This document shows positions 7,685 through 14,269 of a DNA stretch of 14,383 bases, piece by piece (the first letter of the stretch is position 1; the number at the start of each line of letters is the position of its first letter). A program made the translations under genes and the position numbers. The notes under the pieces are model-generated. The model was not told the DNA's origin, did not search any database, and saw only the letters and a program-made list of their open reading frames with translations. This DNA comes from Kangiellaceae bacterium (GTDB lineage: Bacteria > Pseudomonadota > Gammaproteobacteria > Enterobacterales > Kangiellaceae). The stretch spans positions 1 to 14,383 of the forward strand of contig JAUUYO010000060.1 in assembly GCA_030590405.1 (NCBI GenBank), written 5' to 3'.

Positions 7685-9103
7685 ATGAAAAAACCATTAA
7701 AAATGGCTTTAAGCGCTTTAGTTTTGGCTACATCATCTCACCTTTATGCTGATAATTTATTAGATATTTATCGATTGGCAAAAGATGGGGATCCGACTTT
7801 CTTAGCTAGTGATGCAGGGCGCACAGCTGCTAGCGAAAGGGTCAATCAAAGTTTGGCGACATTATTGCCGCAGTTAAATGGTGCGTTGGGGTATTCCTTT
7901 TCAGATGATGAATCCGAAGGCACCACAACGGGTATTTTTACTGCGCTTGATGGAACTCAGCAACCTATATTAGCTGAATCATCGAGTGTTGATGACACAA
8001 CTGTAAAAAATTATAAGATTACTCTGGAGCAAGAAATCTATAGTCATGCTTCTTGGTTAAATTTGAGACAATCAGAAAAACGTTCTCTGCAATCAAATGT
8101 AAATCACGAGGGTTCAAAACAGGATCTAATTATCAGAGTCGCTGAAGCGTACTTTAATATATTGGCTGCAAAAGATAGCGTTGAATTTTCTAAAGCAGAA
8201 ACTCAAGCTGTATCACAAGAACTGGCACAAACTAAACAACGTTTTGAAGTGGGCTTAATTGCCATTACAGATGTTCATGAGGCCCAGTCAAGATATGACC
8301 GAGCGGTCGCCAATCAGATTATTGCCGAGAATAGCTTGGATAATACTCACGAATTGTTACAGCTTATCACCGGTCGATATCACTATGATTTACTTGTCCT
8401 TAAAGCAGAAATCCCTCTTCGAAATCCTCAACCAGAAAATATCAAGCAATGGGTGAAAAAGGCCGAAGAAAACAATATTGATATTCAGTCTTCCAAAATA
8501 GGACTCGATATAGCGAAACAAAGTATTTCAATTTCCCAAGCAGGGCACTTACCCACAGTAGGCCTTACAGCAAGCATCTCCGATAATGATGTAGATTATA
8601 ACTCACCTCAAAATCCCAGATTTAATGATAATGGTGATCTGATAGGTTTTTCAAATACCACTACAAACAGCGGCAGTCCTAATACTTCTATATCTTTAAA
8701 TGTTAGAGTCCCACTTTATTCTGGAGGAAGAACCAACTCACAAGTAAAGGAAGCTCAAAGCTTGTATCAACAAGCAGCACACAATCTTGAATCAAGTAGA
8801 CGTCTTGCAGTAAGTACAACTCGAAGTTCATATTTAGGGGTTGTTGCCAACGTGGGGTCAGTCAGAGCGTTTAAACAGGCGGTTGTATCTTCAGAAAAAT
8901 CACTTGAAGCAACTCAAGCCGGTTTTGAAGTCGGCACAAGAACTATTGTGGATGTTTTACTACAAACTCAATTACTTTATGATGCAAAACGTCAATACTC
9001 ACGAGCCCGTTATGACTATGTTTTAAACACTCTCAAACTTAAACAGGCAACCGGACTGTTAACTGAAGAAGACTTGGCCAAGGTTAATCAACTATTACGT
9101 TAA
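7685..9103 (+). CDS. tolC: TolC outer-membrane efflux/secretion channel
   Basis: TolC is the trimeric beta-barrel and alpha-barrel exit duct used by RND, MFS and ABC efflux pumps and by type I secretion. The ATG at 7685 is chosen because AGGT lies seven bases upstream and it yields a clean signal peptide (MKKPLKMALSALVLATSSHLYA, cleavage before DN). A TTG five codons upstream is unlikely. The protein is 472 residues. Two outer-membrane-efflux repeats are marked by FEVGLIAITDV (187-197) and FEVGTRTIVDV (414-424), and VPLYSGGRTNSQVKEAQ ends the second beta-hairpin. It lacks the roughly 40-residue disordered C-terminal tail of E. coli TolC and carries Ser/Thr/Asn-rich loops near residues 75-105 and 305-335, expected to be extracellular. 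Two gate residues differ from E. coli: Phe414 for Tyr362 and Leu426 for Asp374. Confidence 0.93.
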   Translation: MKKPLKMALSALVLATSSHLYADNLLDIYRLAKDGDPTFLASDAGRTAASERVNQSLATLLPQLNGALGYSFSDDESEGTTTGIFTALDGTQQPILAESSSVDDTTVKNYKITLEQEIYSHASWLNLRQSEKRSLQSNVNHEGSKQDLIIRVAEAYFNILAAKDSVEFSKAETQAVSQELAQTKQRFEVGLIAITDVHEAQSRYDRAVANQIIAENSLDNTHELLQLITGRYHYDLLVLKAEIPLRNPQPENIKQWVKKAEENNIDIQSSKIGLDIAKQSISISQAGHLPTVGLTASISDNDVDYNSPQNPRFNDNGDLIGFSNTTTNSGSPNTSISLNVRVPLYSGGRTNSQVKEAQSLYQQAAHNLESSRRLAVSTTRSSYLGVVANVGSVRAFKQAVVSSEKSLEATQAGFEVGTRTIVDVLLQTQLLYDAKRQYSRARYDYVLNTLKLKQATGLLTEEDLAKVNQLLR

Positions 9104-9123
9104 GTTCAGGCTTTTACCTTTAC

Positions 9124-9146
9124 CCTTCTCCCATCCAGGGAGAAGG
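9124..9146. repeat. perfect 9-bp hairpin, REP-like, after tolC
   Basis: CCTTCTCCC (9124-9132), loop ATCCA, GGGAGAAGG (9138-9146) is a perfect inverted repeat 20 bases past the tolC stop. No T run follows on either strand, so it is not a classical Rho-independent terminator. It resembles the pyrimidine-rich REP-type repeats that lie between genes in many proteobacteria and can protect the 3' end of an mRNA. Two copies of TTCCCGC follow at 9155-9161 and 9171-9177, suggesting a degenerate repeat cluster. Confidence 0.5.
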
Positions 9147-9177
9147 TGCTACACTTCCCGCAAAAACGGATTCCCGC

Positions 9178-9206
9178 TAGACTCTCAACGGGCTAGCCCC
9201 TATAAT
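9178..9206 (+). promoter_or_regulatory. sigma-70-like promoter for the smpB cluster, with palindromic spacer
   Basis: TAGACT (9178-9183, 4 of 6 for -35) is separated by 17 bases from a consensus TATAAT (9201-9206). The expected transcript would start near 9213, giving a leader of about 44 bases before smpB. A perfect 10-bp palindrome, GGGCTAGCCC (9190-9199), lies within the spacer, one base before the -10. It could bind a repressor or be part of the nearby repeat cluster. Confidence 0.55.
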
Positions 9207-9256
9207 TCAAACCAACCAAAGATCCAGTTTCAACAGCCCTGTTTTAAGGCAAATAA

Positions 9257-9736
9257 ATGGCGAAAAAGAAAAAAAAGACTCCCGACAATACCATTGCGCA
9301 AAATAGAAGGGCTCGTCATGACTACATCATCGGCGAGACTTTTGAAGCGGGATTGGCGCTGCAAGGTTGGGAAGTAAAAGCAATGAGAGAGTCGAAAGTG
9401 ACCATCACCGATGCTTATATCCAACTCCATCAAGGCGAAGCCTGGCTACACGGTTGTCATATTTCACCACTTAAAACAGCCTCCACCCATTATGTGGCGG
9501 AGCCTACTCGCAACCGAAAATTACTATTACATGCCAGCGAGCTGGACAAACTACATGATGCCTTACATAAAGGCGGTTATACCATTGTGCCCTTATCCCT
9601 TTACTGGATCAGGAATTTAATAAAAATTAAGATAGGCACCGCAAAAGGTAAAAAACTGCACGATAAAAGGGCCGCAGATAAAGCCAAAGAATGGGCCAGG
9701 GACAAAGGTCGAATATTAAAAGAGAGTCGAGGTTAA
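9257..9736 (+). CDS. smpB: SsrA (tmRNA)-binding protein
   Basis: SmpB binds tmRNA and delivers it to stalled ribosomes for trans-translation. The protein is 159 residues; E. coli SmpB is 160. Hallmarks are a Lys-rich N-terminus (AKKKKKTPD), NRRARHDY (16-23), FEAGLALQGWEVKAMR (29-44), HISPL (68-72), TRNRKLLLH (84-92) and the C-terminal GKKLHDKR (131-138), which leads into the basic tail that becomes helical in the decoding centre. AAGGC lies eight bases before the ATG. The next gene starts at the base after its TAA. The tmRNA gene (ssrA), often close to smpB, is not in this window. Confidence 0.98.
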   Translation: MAKKKKKTPDNTIAQNRRARHDYIIGETFEAGLALQGWEVKAMRESKVTITDAYIQLHQGEAWLHGCHISPLKTASTHYVAEPTRNRKLLLHASELDKLHDALHKGGYTIVPLSLYWIRNLIKIKIGTAKGKKLHDKRAADKAKEWARDKGRILKESRG

Positions 9737-10831
9737 ATGCTACTCTCAATGAAAAAAATTAAGCTTAAACTCATTTTAGTGAGTATCGCTTGTTGTTGTT
9801 TATTTGCCTGTCAAAGCAAACCGCCTTTATCCTCTGGCAAAGTCGTTGTTGATGATCTTAACTTGAAAAATATCAACAAGCAAAATGAGATGATTAAAGT
9901 AGCTATTCATCAACTTGAATCAGGCAAAATGTTAGAAGCTGAAATTCTTATCAATCAGGTACTACAGATCAATCCGTCGCACTCCACAGCCAAAATATTA
10001 AAAAAACAGCTTTCCACAGCGCCAAAACTAATTTTTGGTACCAGCCGAACCACTCAATACAAAATAAAATCTGGTGATACCCTCGGTAGCATTGCCAAAC
10101 AATGGTTAGGTAACGCACTTTATTTTGTTAGCCTGGCAAGGTTTAACAACATCGAAATCCCCACTCAGATCCAGTCTGGTCAATTGATAAGAATACCGGT
10201 AATCAAAAGCAGTCCGCTGGTTAAAAAAGAAAAAAGGCGTTCACGGGCGAATTTGGCACTATTAGAAAAATACATTGCTAAAAATAAATATTTTAAATCA
10301 TTAAAACGCATGACCAGTATTTTTATTGTAGAAAGCGACCACAAAAAATTATTAGCATTACAAAATGACAGCTTAAAAAAACTCCTCGAAAGCAAAGTGT
10401 CAATCAGCGAAAGACAAAGTATGATTAAGCAAGTCAAAAACATTTCGAGCCATTCAAAACGACAATTGCTTAAAGCAAATTTTGACCAATTTATCCAGCA
10501 ACAGTCGCAAGCGGTACTGATGGATAAATTTGTTTTGTTATTTGAAGCCAACAGTTATCAAAATGCTGCGAATAAATTAATCCAGGCAAAAAAAACAGCT
10601 TCAGGTAAACAAACTGGAGCAGAACAAGAAAGTGCCACTCACTATTACCGTACAGAAAAGTTATTAATCAATAAATTGCACGAAGAAGCAATCTTATTAC
10701 GAAAAAATCAACAATTACAAAAAGCTGCCGACAGTTGGGAATTGATTTTGAAAATCCAACCGAATAATGAATTGGCATTAAAGTACTACCACCGAACTAA
10801 TCGTCTACTAGAACGCCTTAAGAACTTATAA
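9737..10831 (+). CDS. predicted outer-membrane lipoprotein with LysM and TPR-like repeats
   Basis: I do not recognise a named gene. The N-terminus is a lipoprotein signal (LVSIACCCLFAC) with lipobox LFAC and lipidated Cys25. Gln at +2 predicts outer-membrane sorting. A TPR-like helix pair covers about 50-84 (AEILINQVLQINPSHSTA). A LysM peptidoglycan-binding domain covers about 108-156 (YKIKSGDTLGSIAKQWLG, ending SGQLIRIPV). A long Lys-rich helical region follows, and a second TPR-like unit sits near 314-350 (AADSWELILKIQPNNELA). This predicts a periplasm-facing, peptidoglycan-bound scaffold; any role in envelope assembly is inference. The start abuts the smpB stop. ATG 9737 has GAGAG ten bases upstream, and ATG 9749 (residue 5) is an alternative giving MKKIKLK. 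It is co-directional with ratA six bases downstream. Confidence 0.8.
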   Translation: MLLSMKKIKLKLILVSIACCCLFACQSKPPLSSGKVVVDDLNLKNINKQNEMIKVAIHQLESGKMLEAEILINQVLQINPSHSTAKILKKQLSTAPKLIFGTSRTTQYKIKSGDTLGSIAKQWLGNALYFVSLARFNNIEIPTQIQSGQLIRIPVIKSSPLVKKEKRRSRANLALLEKYIAKNKYFKSLKRMTSIFIVESDHKKLLALQNDSLKKLLESKVSISERQSMIKQVKNISSHSKRQLLKANFDQFIQQQSQAVLMDKFVLLFEANSYQNAANKLIQAKKTASGKQTGAEQESATHYYRTEKLLINKLHEEAILLRKNQQLQKAADSWELILKIQPNNELALKYYHRTNRLLERLKNL

Positions 10832-10836
10832 ATCGA

Positions 10837-11277
10837 ATGACCATGCAAAATATTTGTCGAAGTGCCCTGGTTCCTTTTTCTGTCAAACAAATGTATGAGT
10901 TAGTAGATGATATTGATAACTACAATTTTTTTGTACCTCATTGCCAAGGCTCGGAAGTATTGGAAAGAAACCAGAATCAAGTCACAGCGAAACTACAAGT
11001 TGCAAAAAGCGGTCTGACTAAATCATTTACTACCGTCAACAGCCTTGTTCCTTTCAACTTTATTGGCATGGAATTAATTGACGGACCTTTTACACATTTG
11101 TCTGGCGGTTGGCGCTTTACGGCTTTGTCTGATTCAGCCTGCAAAATCGAGTTAGATTTAAACTTTGAGTTTTCCAGTAAACTGACAACACTGGCTTTTT
11201 CTAAAGTATTTAATAAACTGGTTCAATCCATGGTATCTGCCTTTACCATGCGAGCCGAAAAAATTTATGTCAAATAA
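10837..11277 (+). CDS. ratA: RatA-family START-domain protein
   Basis: RatA has a START/polyketide-cyclase-like fold and is described in E. coli as binding the 50S subunit and blocking 70S formation. A link to ubiquinone-binding Coq10 proteins is also proposed for the family. Visible motifs are SALVPFSVKQMYELVDDI (9-26), PHCQGSEVL (34-42), LTKSFTT (60-66), LIDGPFTHLSGGWRF (80-94) and the C-terminal helix FSKVFNKLVQSMVSAFTMRA (121-140). Alignment with E. coli RatA (MPQISRTALVPYS) suggests the true start may be the ATG at 10843 (residue 3). Neither start has a strong ribosome site. In E. coli ratA points away from smpB; here it runs in the same direction, with a lipoprotein gene between. Its end overlaps the first copy of a 16-bp repeat. 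Confidence 0.92.
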   Translation: MTMQNICRSALVPFSVKQMYELVDDIDNYNFFVPHCQGSEVLERNQNQVTAKLQVAKSGLTKSFTTVNSLVPFNFIGMELIDGPFTHLSGGWRFTALSDSACKIELDLNFEFSSKLTTLAFSKVFNKLVQSMVSAFTMRAEKIYVK

Positions 11278-11312
11278 TTCTGATGCCAAATAACTCTGAT
11301 ACCAAACTACTG
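11267..11312 (+). repeat. 16-bp tandem duplication over the ratA stop and rnfH start
   Basis: Copy 1 (11267-11282, ATGTCAAATAATTCTG) and copy 2 (11283-11298, ATGCCAAATAACTCTG) match at 14 of 16 positions. A degenerate third unit (11299-11312) lacks two bases. Each of the first two copies begins with ATG. Copy 2 is the rnfH start (MPNNSDTK). Copy 1 opens an 8-codon frame (MSNNSDAK) ending in TAA at 11291-11293, and it contains the ratA stop codon in another frame. The encoded peptides are nearly identical, which points to a real duplication. Confidence 0.75.
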
Positions 11313-11579
11313 ATTGAATTGATCTATGCACTGCCTCACGAACAGGTGATTTTAACCATTGAAGTCGCTAAGGAAACAAACGTTGAGCAAGCGATAAGGC
11401 TATCTGACATTCTACAACGTTACCCGGAGATAGATTTAACCATCAATAAAATCGGTATTTTTAGTAAAGTTTGTAAACTAACAGACCAGCTTTATGATGG
11501 TGATCGAATAGAAATTTACCGACCACTGATCATCGATCCGAAAGAAGCAAGAAAGGCTCGTGCCTTAAAACAAAAATAA
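11283..11579 (+). CDS. rnfH: RnfH family protein (UPF0125), ubiquitin-like fold
   Basis: This is a small soluble protein of the RnfH family, with a beta-grasp fold. It is often encoded next to ratA, and its biochemical role is not settled. Family motifs are IELIYALPHEQVIL (11-24), NVEQAI (33-38), KIGIFSK (56-62) and the strongly conserved GDRIEIYRPL..DPKEARK (73-91). The 98 residues are normal for the family. The start at 11283 lies five bases after the ratA stop, on the second copy of the 16-bp duplication; the first copy supplies a competing ATG out of frame. There is no good Shine-Dalgarno, so translation may be coupled to ratA. Confidence 0.93.
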   Translation: MPNNSDTKLLIELIYALPHEQVILTIEVAKETNVEQAIRLSDILQRYPEIDLTINKIGIFSKVCKLTDQLYDGDRIEIYRPLIIDPKEARKARALKQK

Positions 11580-11597
11580 TATATATAACCCCAAACT

Positions 11598-11644
11598 CAG
11601 AATAAGAGAAAATGCTCTTAGTTAATTCTGGGCCATGTTTTTTT
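11598..11644 (+). terminator. Rho-independent terminator of the smpB-rnfH cluster
   Basis: CAGAAT (11598-11603) pairs with ATTCTG (11625-11630), enclosing a second hairpin TAAGAG/CTCTTA (11603-11608 and 11615-11620, sharing one base). Seven bases after the stem comes a run of seven Ts (11638-11644). It begins 18 bases past the rnfH stop. The same stem read on the minus strand is followed by less regular T-rich sequence, so it may also slow transcription from the convergent operon. Confidence 0.65.
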
Positions 11645-11671
11645 AGGGGAAGATTAGGGTCAAAAGGAAAG

Positions 11672-12313
11672 CTACTCCCCAACGGGCCTCAATAATAAAC
11701 CATTAGTGGTCATCATCAGCTCAAAACTTCTTTTTTGAGCTGCCGACGCAAAGCTCGCAGAACCATGTTCGACATCCAACAAAAAGGACAAAGGCTGATA
11801 TTGCTCTCGCCAGTCGGCAATATCCGGCGACCCCGCTTCAACCAATGGAAATAATGTTATCGGTTTGTTTTTTTCATCTTCAATACTGGCATAGCGCCCT
11901 CGAATTCGATCAAGTCGGTAGGCCGTTTTTAAACCTAAAATATTGGACCAGGCTTTCCACTTTAAAACATTTGCTTCAAACATTATCTCATCGCCAGACA
12001 GGTGAAAAAACTGCTCTGTACCATTATCAAACCGAATAGTCGCGACAAAATACTGGCCACCGTTGGGGATAATTGAAACCTTTGCGATCACTTGTTCATG
12101 GGTTAACGCTTGATAGCCTTGAATACCAATCAACAAAAAAGAAGTTGAAGCCGTAACAAGCGAAAAAACGAGCAGCCCGGTGAATTTGCGAACAGACGCC
12201 AAGACCCTGGCTTTTCTTAAATGACCAAGGAAAGAAAATAGAAAGTAGCCTGAAATGCAGCCCGTAATAATGGACACAATCAGGATATAATTTAGCGATT
12301 CACTAAGGGGCAT
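11672..12313 (-). CDS. two-TM membrane protein of unknown function
   Basis: No name can be assigned safely. Of its 213 residues, 8-30 (YILIVSIITGCISGYFLFSF) and about 45-68 (TGLLVFSLVTASTSFLLIGI) look like TM helices, joined by a short basic loop (HLRKARVLASVRK). This suggests both termini lie outside, with a periplasmic C-terminal domain of about 145 residues that is beta-rich at first (ATIRFDNGTEQFFHL). A segment near 107-141 (GDEIMFEANVLKWKAWSN, then YRLDRIRGRY) resembles proteins I recall being labelled 'multidrug transporter' in other gammaproteobacteria. Two helices cannot make a transporter, so I do not adopt that label. It starts 34 bases after the kinase stop, probably in one operon. 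Confidence 0.7.
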   Translation of the reverse strand: MPLSESLNYILIVSIITGCISGYFLFSFLGHLRKARVLASVRKFTGLLVFSLVTASTSFLLIGIQGYQALTHEQVIAKVSIIPNGGQYFVATIRFDNGTEQFFHLSGDEIMFEANVLKWKAWSNILGLKTAYRLDRIRGRYASIEDEKNKPITLFPLVEAGSPDIADWREQYQPLSFLLDVEHGSASFASAAQKRSFELMMTTNGLLLRPVGE

Positions 12314-12347
12314 ATATTTGCTCTTTCAACATATTATAATTTCATCG

Positions 12348-14255
12348 TTATTTGTCTACTACAGTTTTTGCAGTAGTCTTTCCTACACTGCTTGAAGCAT
12401 TATCCTCTAAGGATATTTCAACGGTATCAATATTCTGTAGATCACTTTCCCCCTCAGTGGCAACAGAAATAATGTTAAACTGCTTAGTGTTGCTATTACC
12501 TGTTTCTTTAAAATCACTGCTACGTCGATCATGGGCGATTGACTTATCAAAAAAACGCTCCAGATAGGCCGCAAGTTGGTTAAACGCAACAAATAACTGC
12601 CCCGCCTCATCACTCTGTTGGCTGAAAATTCGGGCATCTATTCGCCCGACAGACATTTTCCGCAGCCCCAGAGTAACCCGTTTATAATCCTTTGAAGTTT
12701 GCCTAGCGAGAAATAATGTGGCGATCGACACGGTAACAAGGGTGATTAACATCACCAATAACATGGTCACTAAAGTGGTATTTGACGCTTGATACATAGA
12801 AACAGCGGAAAAAGAAACAAACAAGCTACCAACCTTTTTATCCGAAAAAAAGATAGGCATACTGACATCAAATAATACCTGCCCGTCACTTAATTTTCTT
12901 TTATAAATTTTGGTTTTATCTATTATTTTAATCATTTTGTGATCATCAGGATGATTAAATTCTTGACCTGCTTTTTGCCCCAGGCTTGAAGCTAGAATAC
13001 GGTTGGACAAATCCAATATCACAATAGATTCCAGTTGCTCATTGTTAGCGCTTTCTTTAATCAGCACATTTAAACCAACTGAATCTTTGAGCACAACCGC
13101 TTCGCTGCTCTGATAAGCAATCATACGACCAACGGTATGTCCATAGTCAAAAGTAATCCCAGAAAGTGCTTTATATTGCATCCAGTAAACCACCACCAAA
13201 CCAATGCACATTGTCACAAAAACCGTGCCAGCCATGGTTAACGTCCAGCGAGTAGTCAATGATGACGAAATAGCATTTTTGGGTGTTTTTTTCTTGCTGA
13301 TTTTATTTGAAATAAGCCTTAATTCAGACACCAACTGCGCGGCACTTTGAAACCTTTTTTCGGGACGTTTTTGTAGCAACTTTCTGAGTAAATCTTGAAC
13401 ATCATCGTTGACCAGTTCATTGTCAATCAATAGCTCTGGCGGTTTACTTTTAATGATCTGTTTGAATAATTTTCCTAAATCATCAGACATAAACGGCGGC
13501 AACCCCGCTAACATGCGATATATCAATACCCCGGTGGAATAAAGATCACTACGACTATCGACCGATTGCCCCAATATTTGCTCCGGTGACATATACTCTG
13601 GCGTGCCCAACACTTTATCGATTAAGTTTCCCGAACGCACTAAATTCTCATCAATTTGTGCGATCCCAAAATCAGTCAATTTAGTGGTTTTTTTGTCTCT
13701 CAAAATCAAGATATTACCGGGCTTAATATCGCGATGCACTACCCCTTGCTCATGGGCGTAAGTAAGCGCTGAAGCGAGCTGACTTGAAATGGCTAACACC
13801 GTTTTGATCGGTAATTTGCCTTTAGTTTTTAATATTTGCTCTAAAGTGGCACCTTCTAATAACTCCATGGCTATATAAGGTTTACCACCGGTAATACCAA
13901 CATCAAAAATAGTAACAATATTTGGGTGAGTGAGTTGAGCCGCTAATCGAGCTTCTCGTATAAAACCTTCTCGATAATCATCATTTTTGGCTAATTGATC
14001 TCGTAACACTTTGATCGCCAAAAAACGGTCCAATTGCGGATCATAAGCACGATATACCAACGCGGTAGCGCCGCGCCCGACTTCTTCTAAAATGCGATAG
14101 CGTCCCAGCATACGAGGCTGCTTAGTTAAAGATTGGGGTGATGAGCTTTCCATATTAATCGCATGACGGACTGCTTTTAACTGTTCGTCTTCAACCGATC
14201 CTGAGTGAGACGATGCAGCAGAGGATTGGAATTTCAAGTCGTTTTTTTCGGTCAT
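12348..14255 (-). CDS. transmembrane Hanks-type Ser/Thr protein kinase with periplasmic sensor and HAMP domain
   Basis: This 635-residue protein has a kinase domain at about 53-315. Catalytic elements are intact: Gly-rich loop VGRGATALV (59-67), Lys82, alpha-C Glu101, HRDIKPGN with Asp176 and Asn181, DFG (195-197), GTPEYMSPEQ (217-226) and Asp237. An Arg next to the catalytic Asp marks an RD kinase activated by activation-loop phosphorylation. TM1 is about 337-359. Residues 360-492 form a periplasmic domain (VILDLSNRILASSLGQKAG, like Cache sensors). TM2 is about 493-517, then HAMP at about 518-570, including DEAGQLF. The last 65 residues are acidic, Ser/Thr-rich and probably disordered. No PASTA repeats are present. 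The HAMP is not followed by an output domain. The upstream partial gene ends 14 bases before its ATG; there is no clear ribosome site, so coupling is possible. Confidence 0.93.
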   Translation of the reverse strand: MTEKNDLKFQSSAASSHSGSVEDEQLKAVRHAINMESSSPQSLTKQPRMLGRYRILEEVGRGATALVYRAYDPQLDRFLAIKVLRDQLAKNDDYREGFIREARLAAQLTHPNIVTIFDVGITGGKPYIAMELLEGATLEQILKTKGKLPIKTVLAISSQLASALTYAHEQGVVHRDIKPGNILILRDKKTTKLTDFGIAQIDENLVRSGNLIDKVLGTPEYMSPEQILGQSVDSRSDLYSTGVLIYRMLAGLPPFMSDDLGKLFKQIIKSKPPELLIDNELVNDDVQDLLRKLLQKRPEKRFQSAAQLVSELRLISNKISKKKTPKNAISSSLTTRWTLTMAGTVFVTMCIGLVVVYWMQYKALSGITFDYGHTVGRMIAYQSSEAVVLKDSVGLNVLIKESANNEQLESIVILDLSNRILASSLGQKAGQEFNHPDDHKMIKIIDKTKIYKRKLSDGQVLFDVSMPIFFSDKKVGSLFVSFSAVSMYQASNTTLVTMLLVMLITLVTVSIATLFLARQTSKDYKRVTLGLRKMSVGRIDARIFSQQSDEAGQLFVAFNQLAAYLERFFDKSIAHDRRSSDFKETGNSNTKQFNIISVATEGESDLQNIDTVEISLEDNASSSVGKTTAKTVVDK

Positions 14256-14269
14256 ATGAATAGATTAAG

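Noticed and set aside
10180..10551. 123-codon open frame on the minus strand inside the LysM lipoprotein gene
   Set aside because: Cys/Leu/Ser-rich translation with no recognisable domain, antisense to a gene with clear motifs; it follows from the AT-rich, Lys-rich composition of the real gene.
10837..11579. ratA-rnfH as a toxin-antitoxin pair
   Set aside because: Databases often label RatA a type II toxin and RnfH its partner, but both are broadly conserved core genes here, and I see nothing that makes this copy a TA module.
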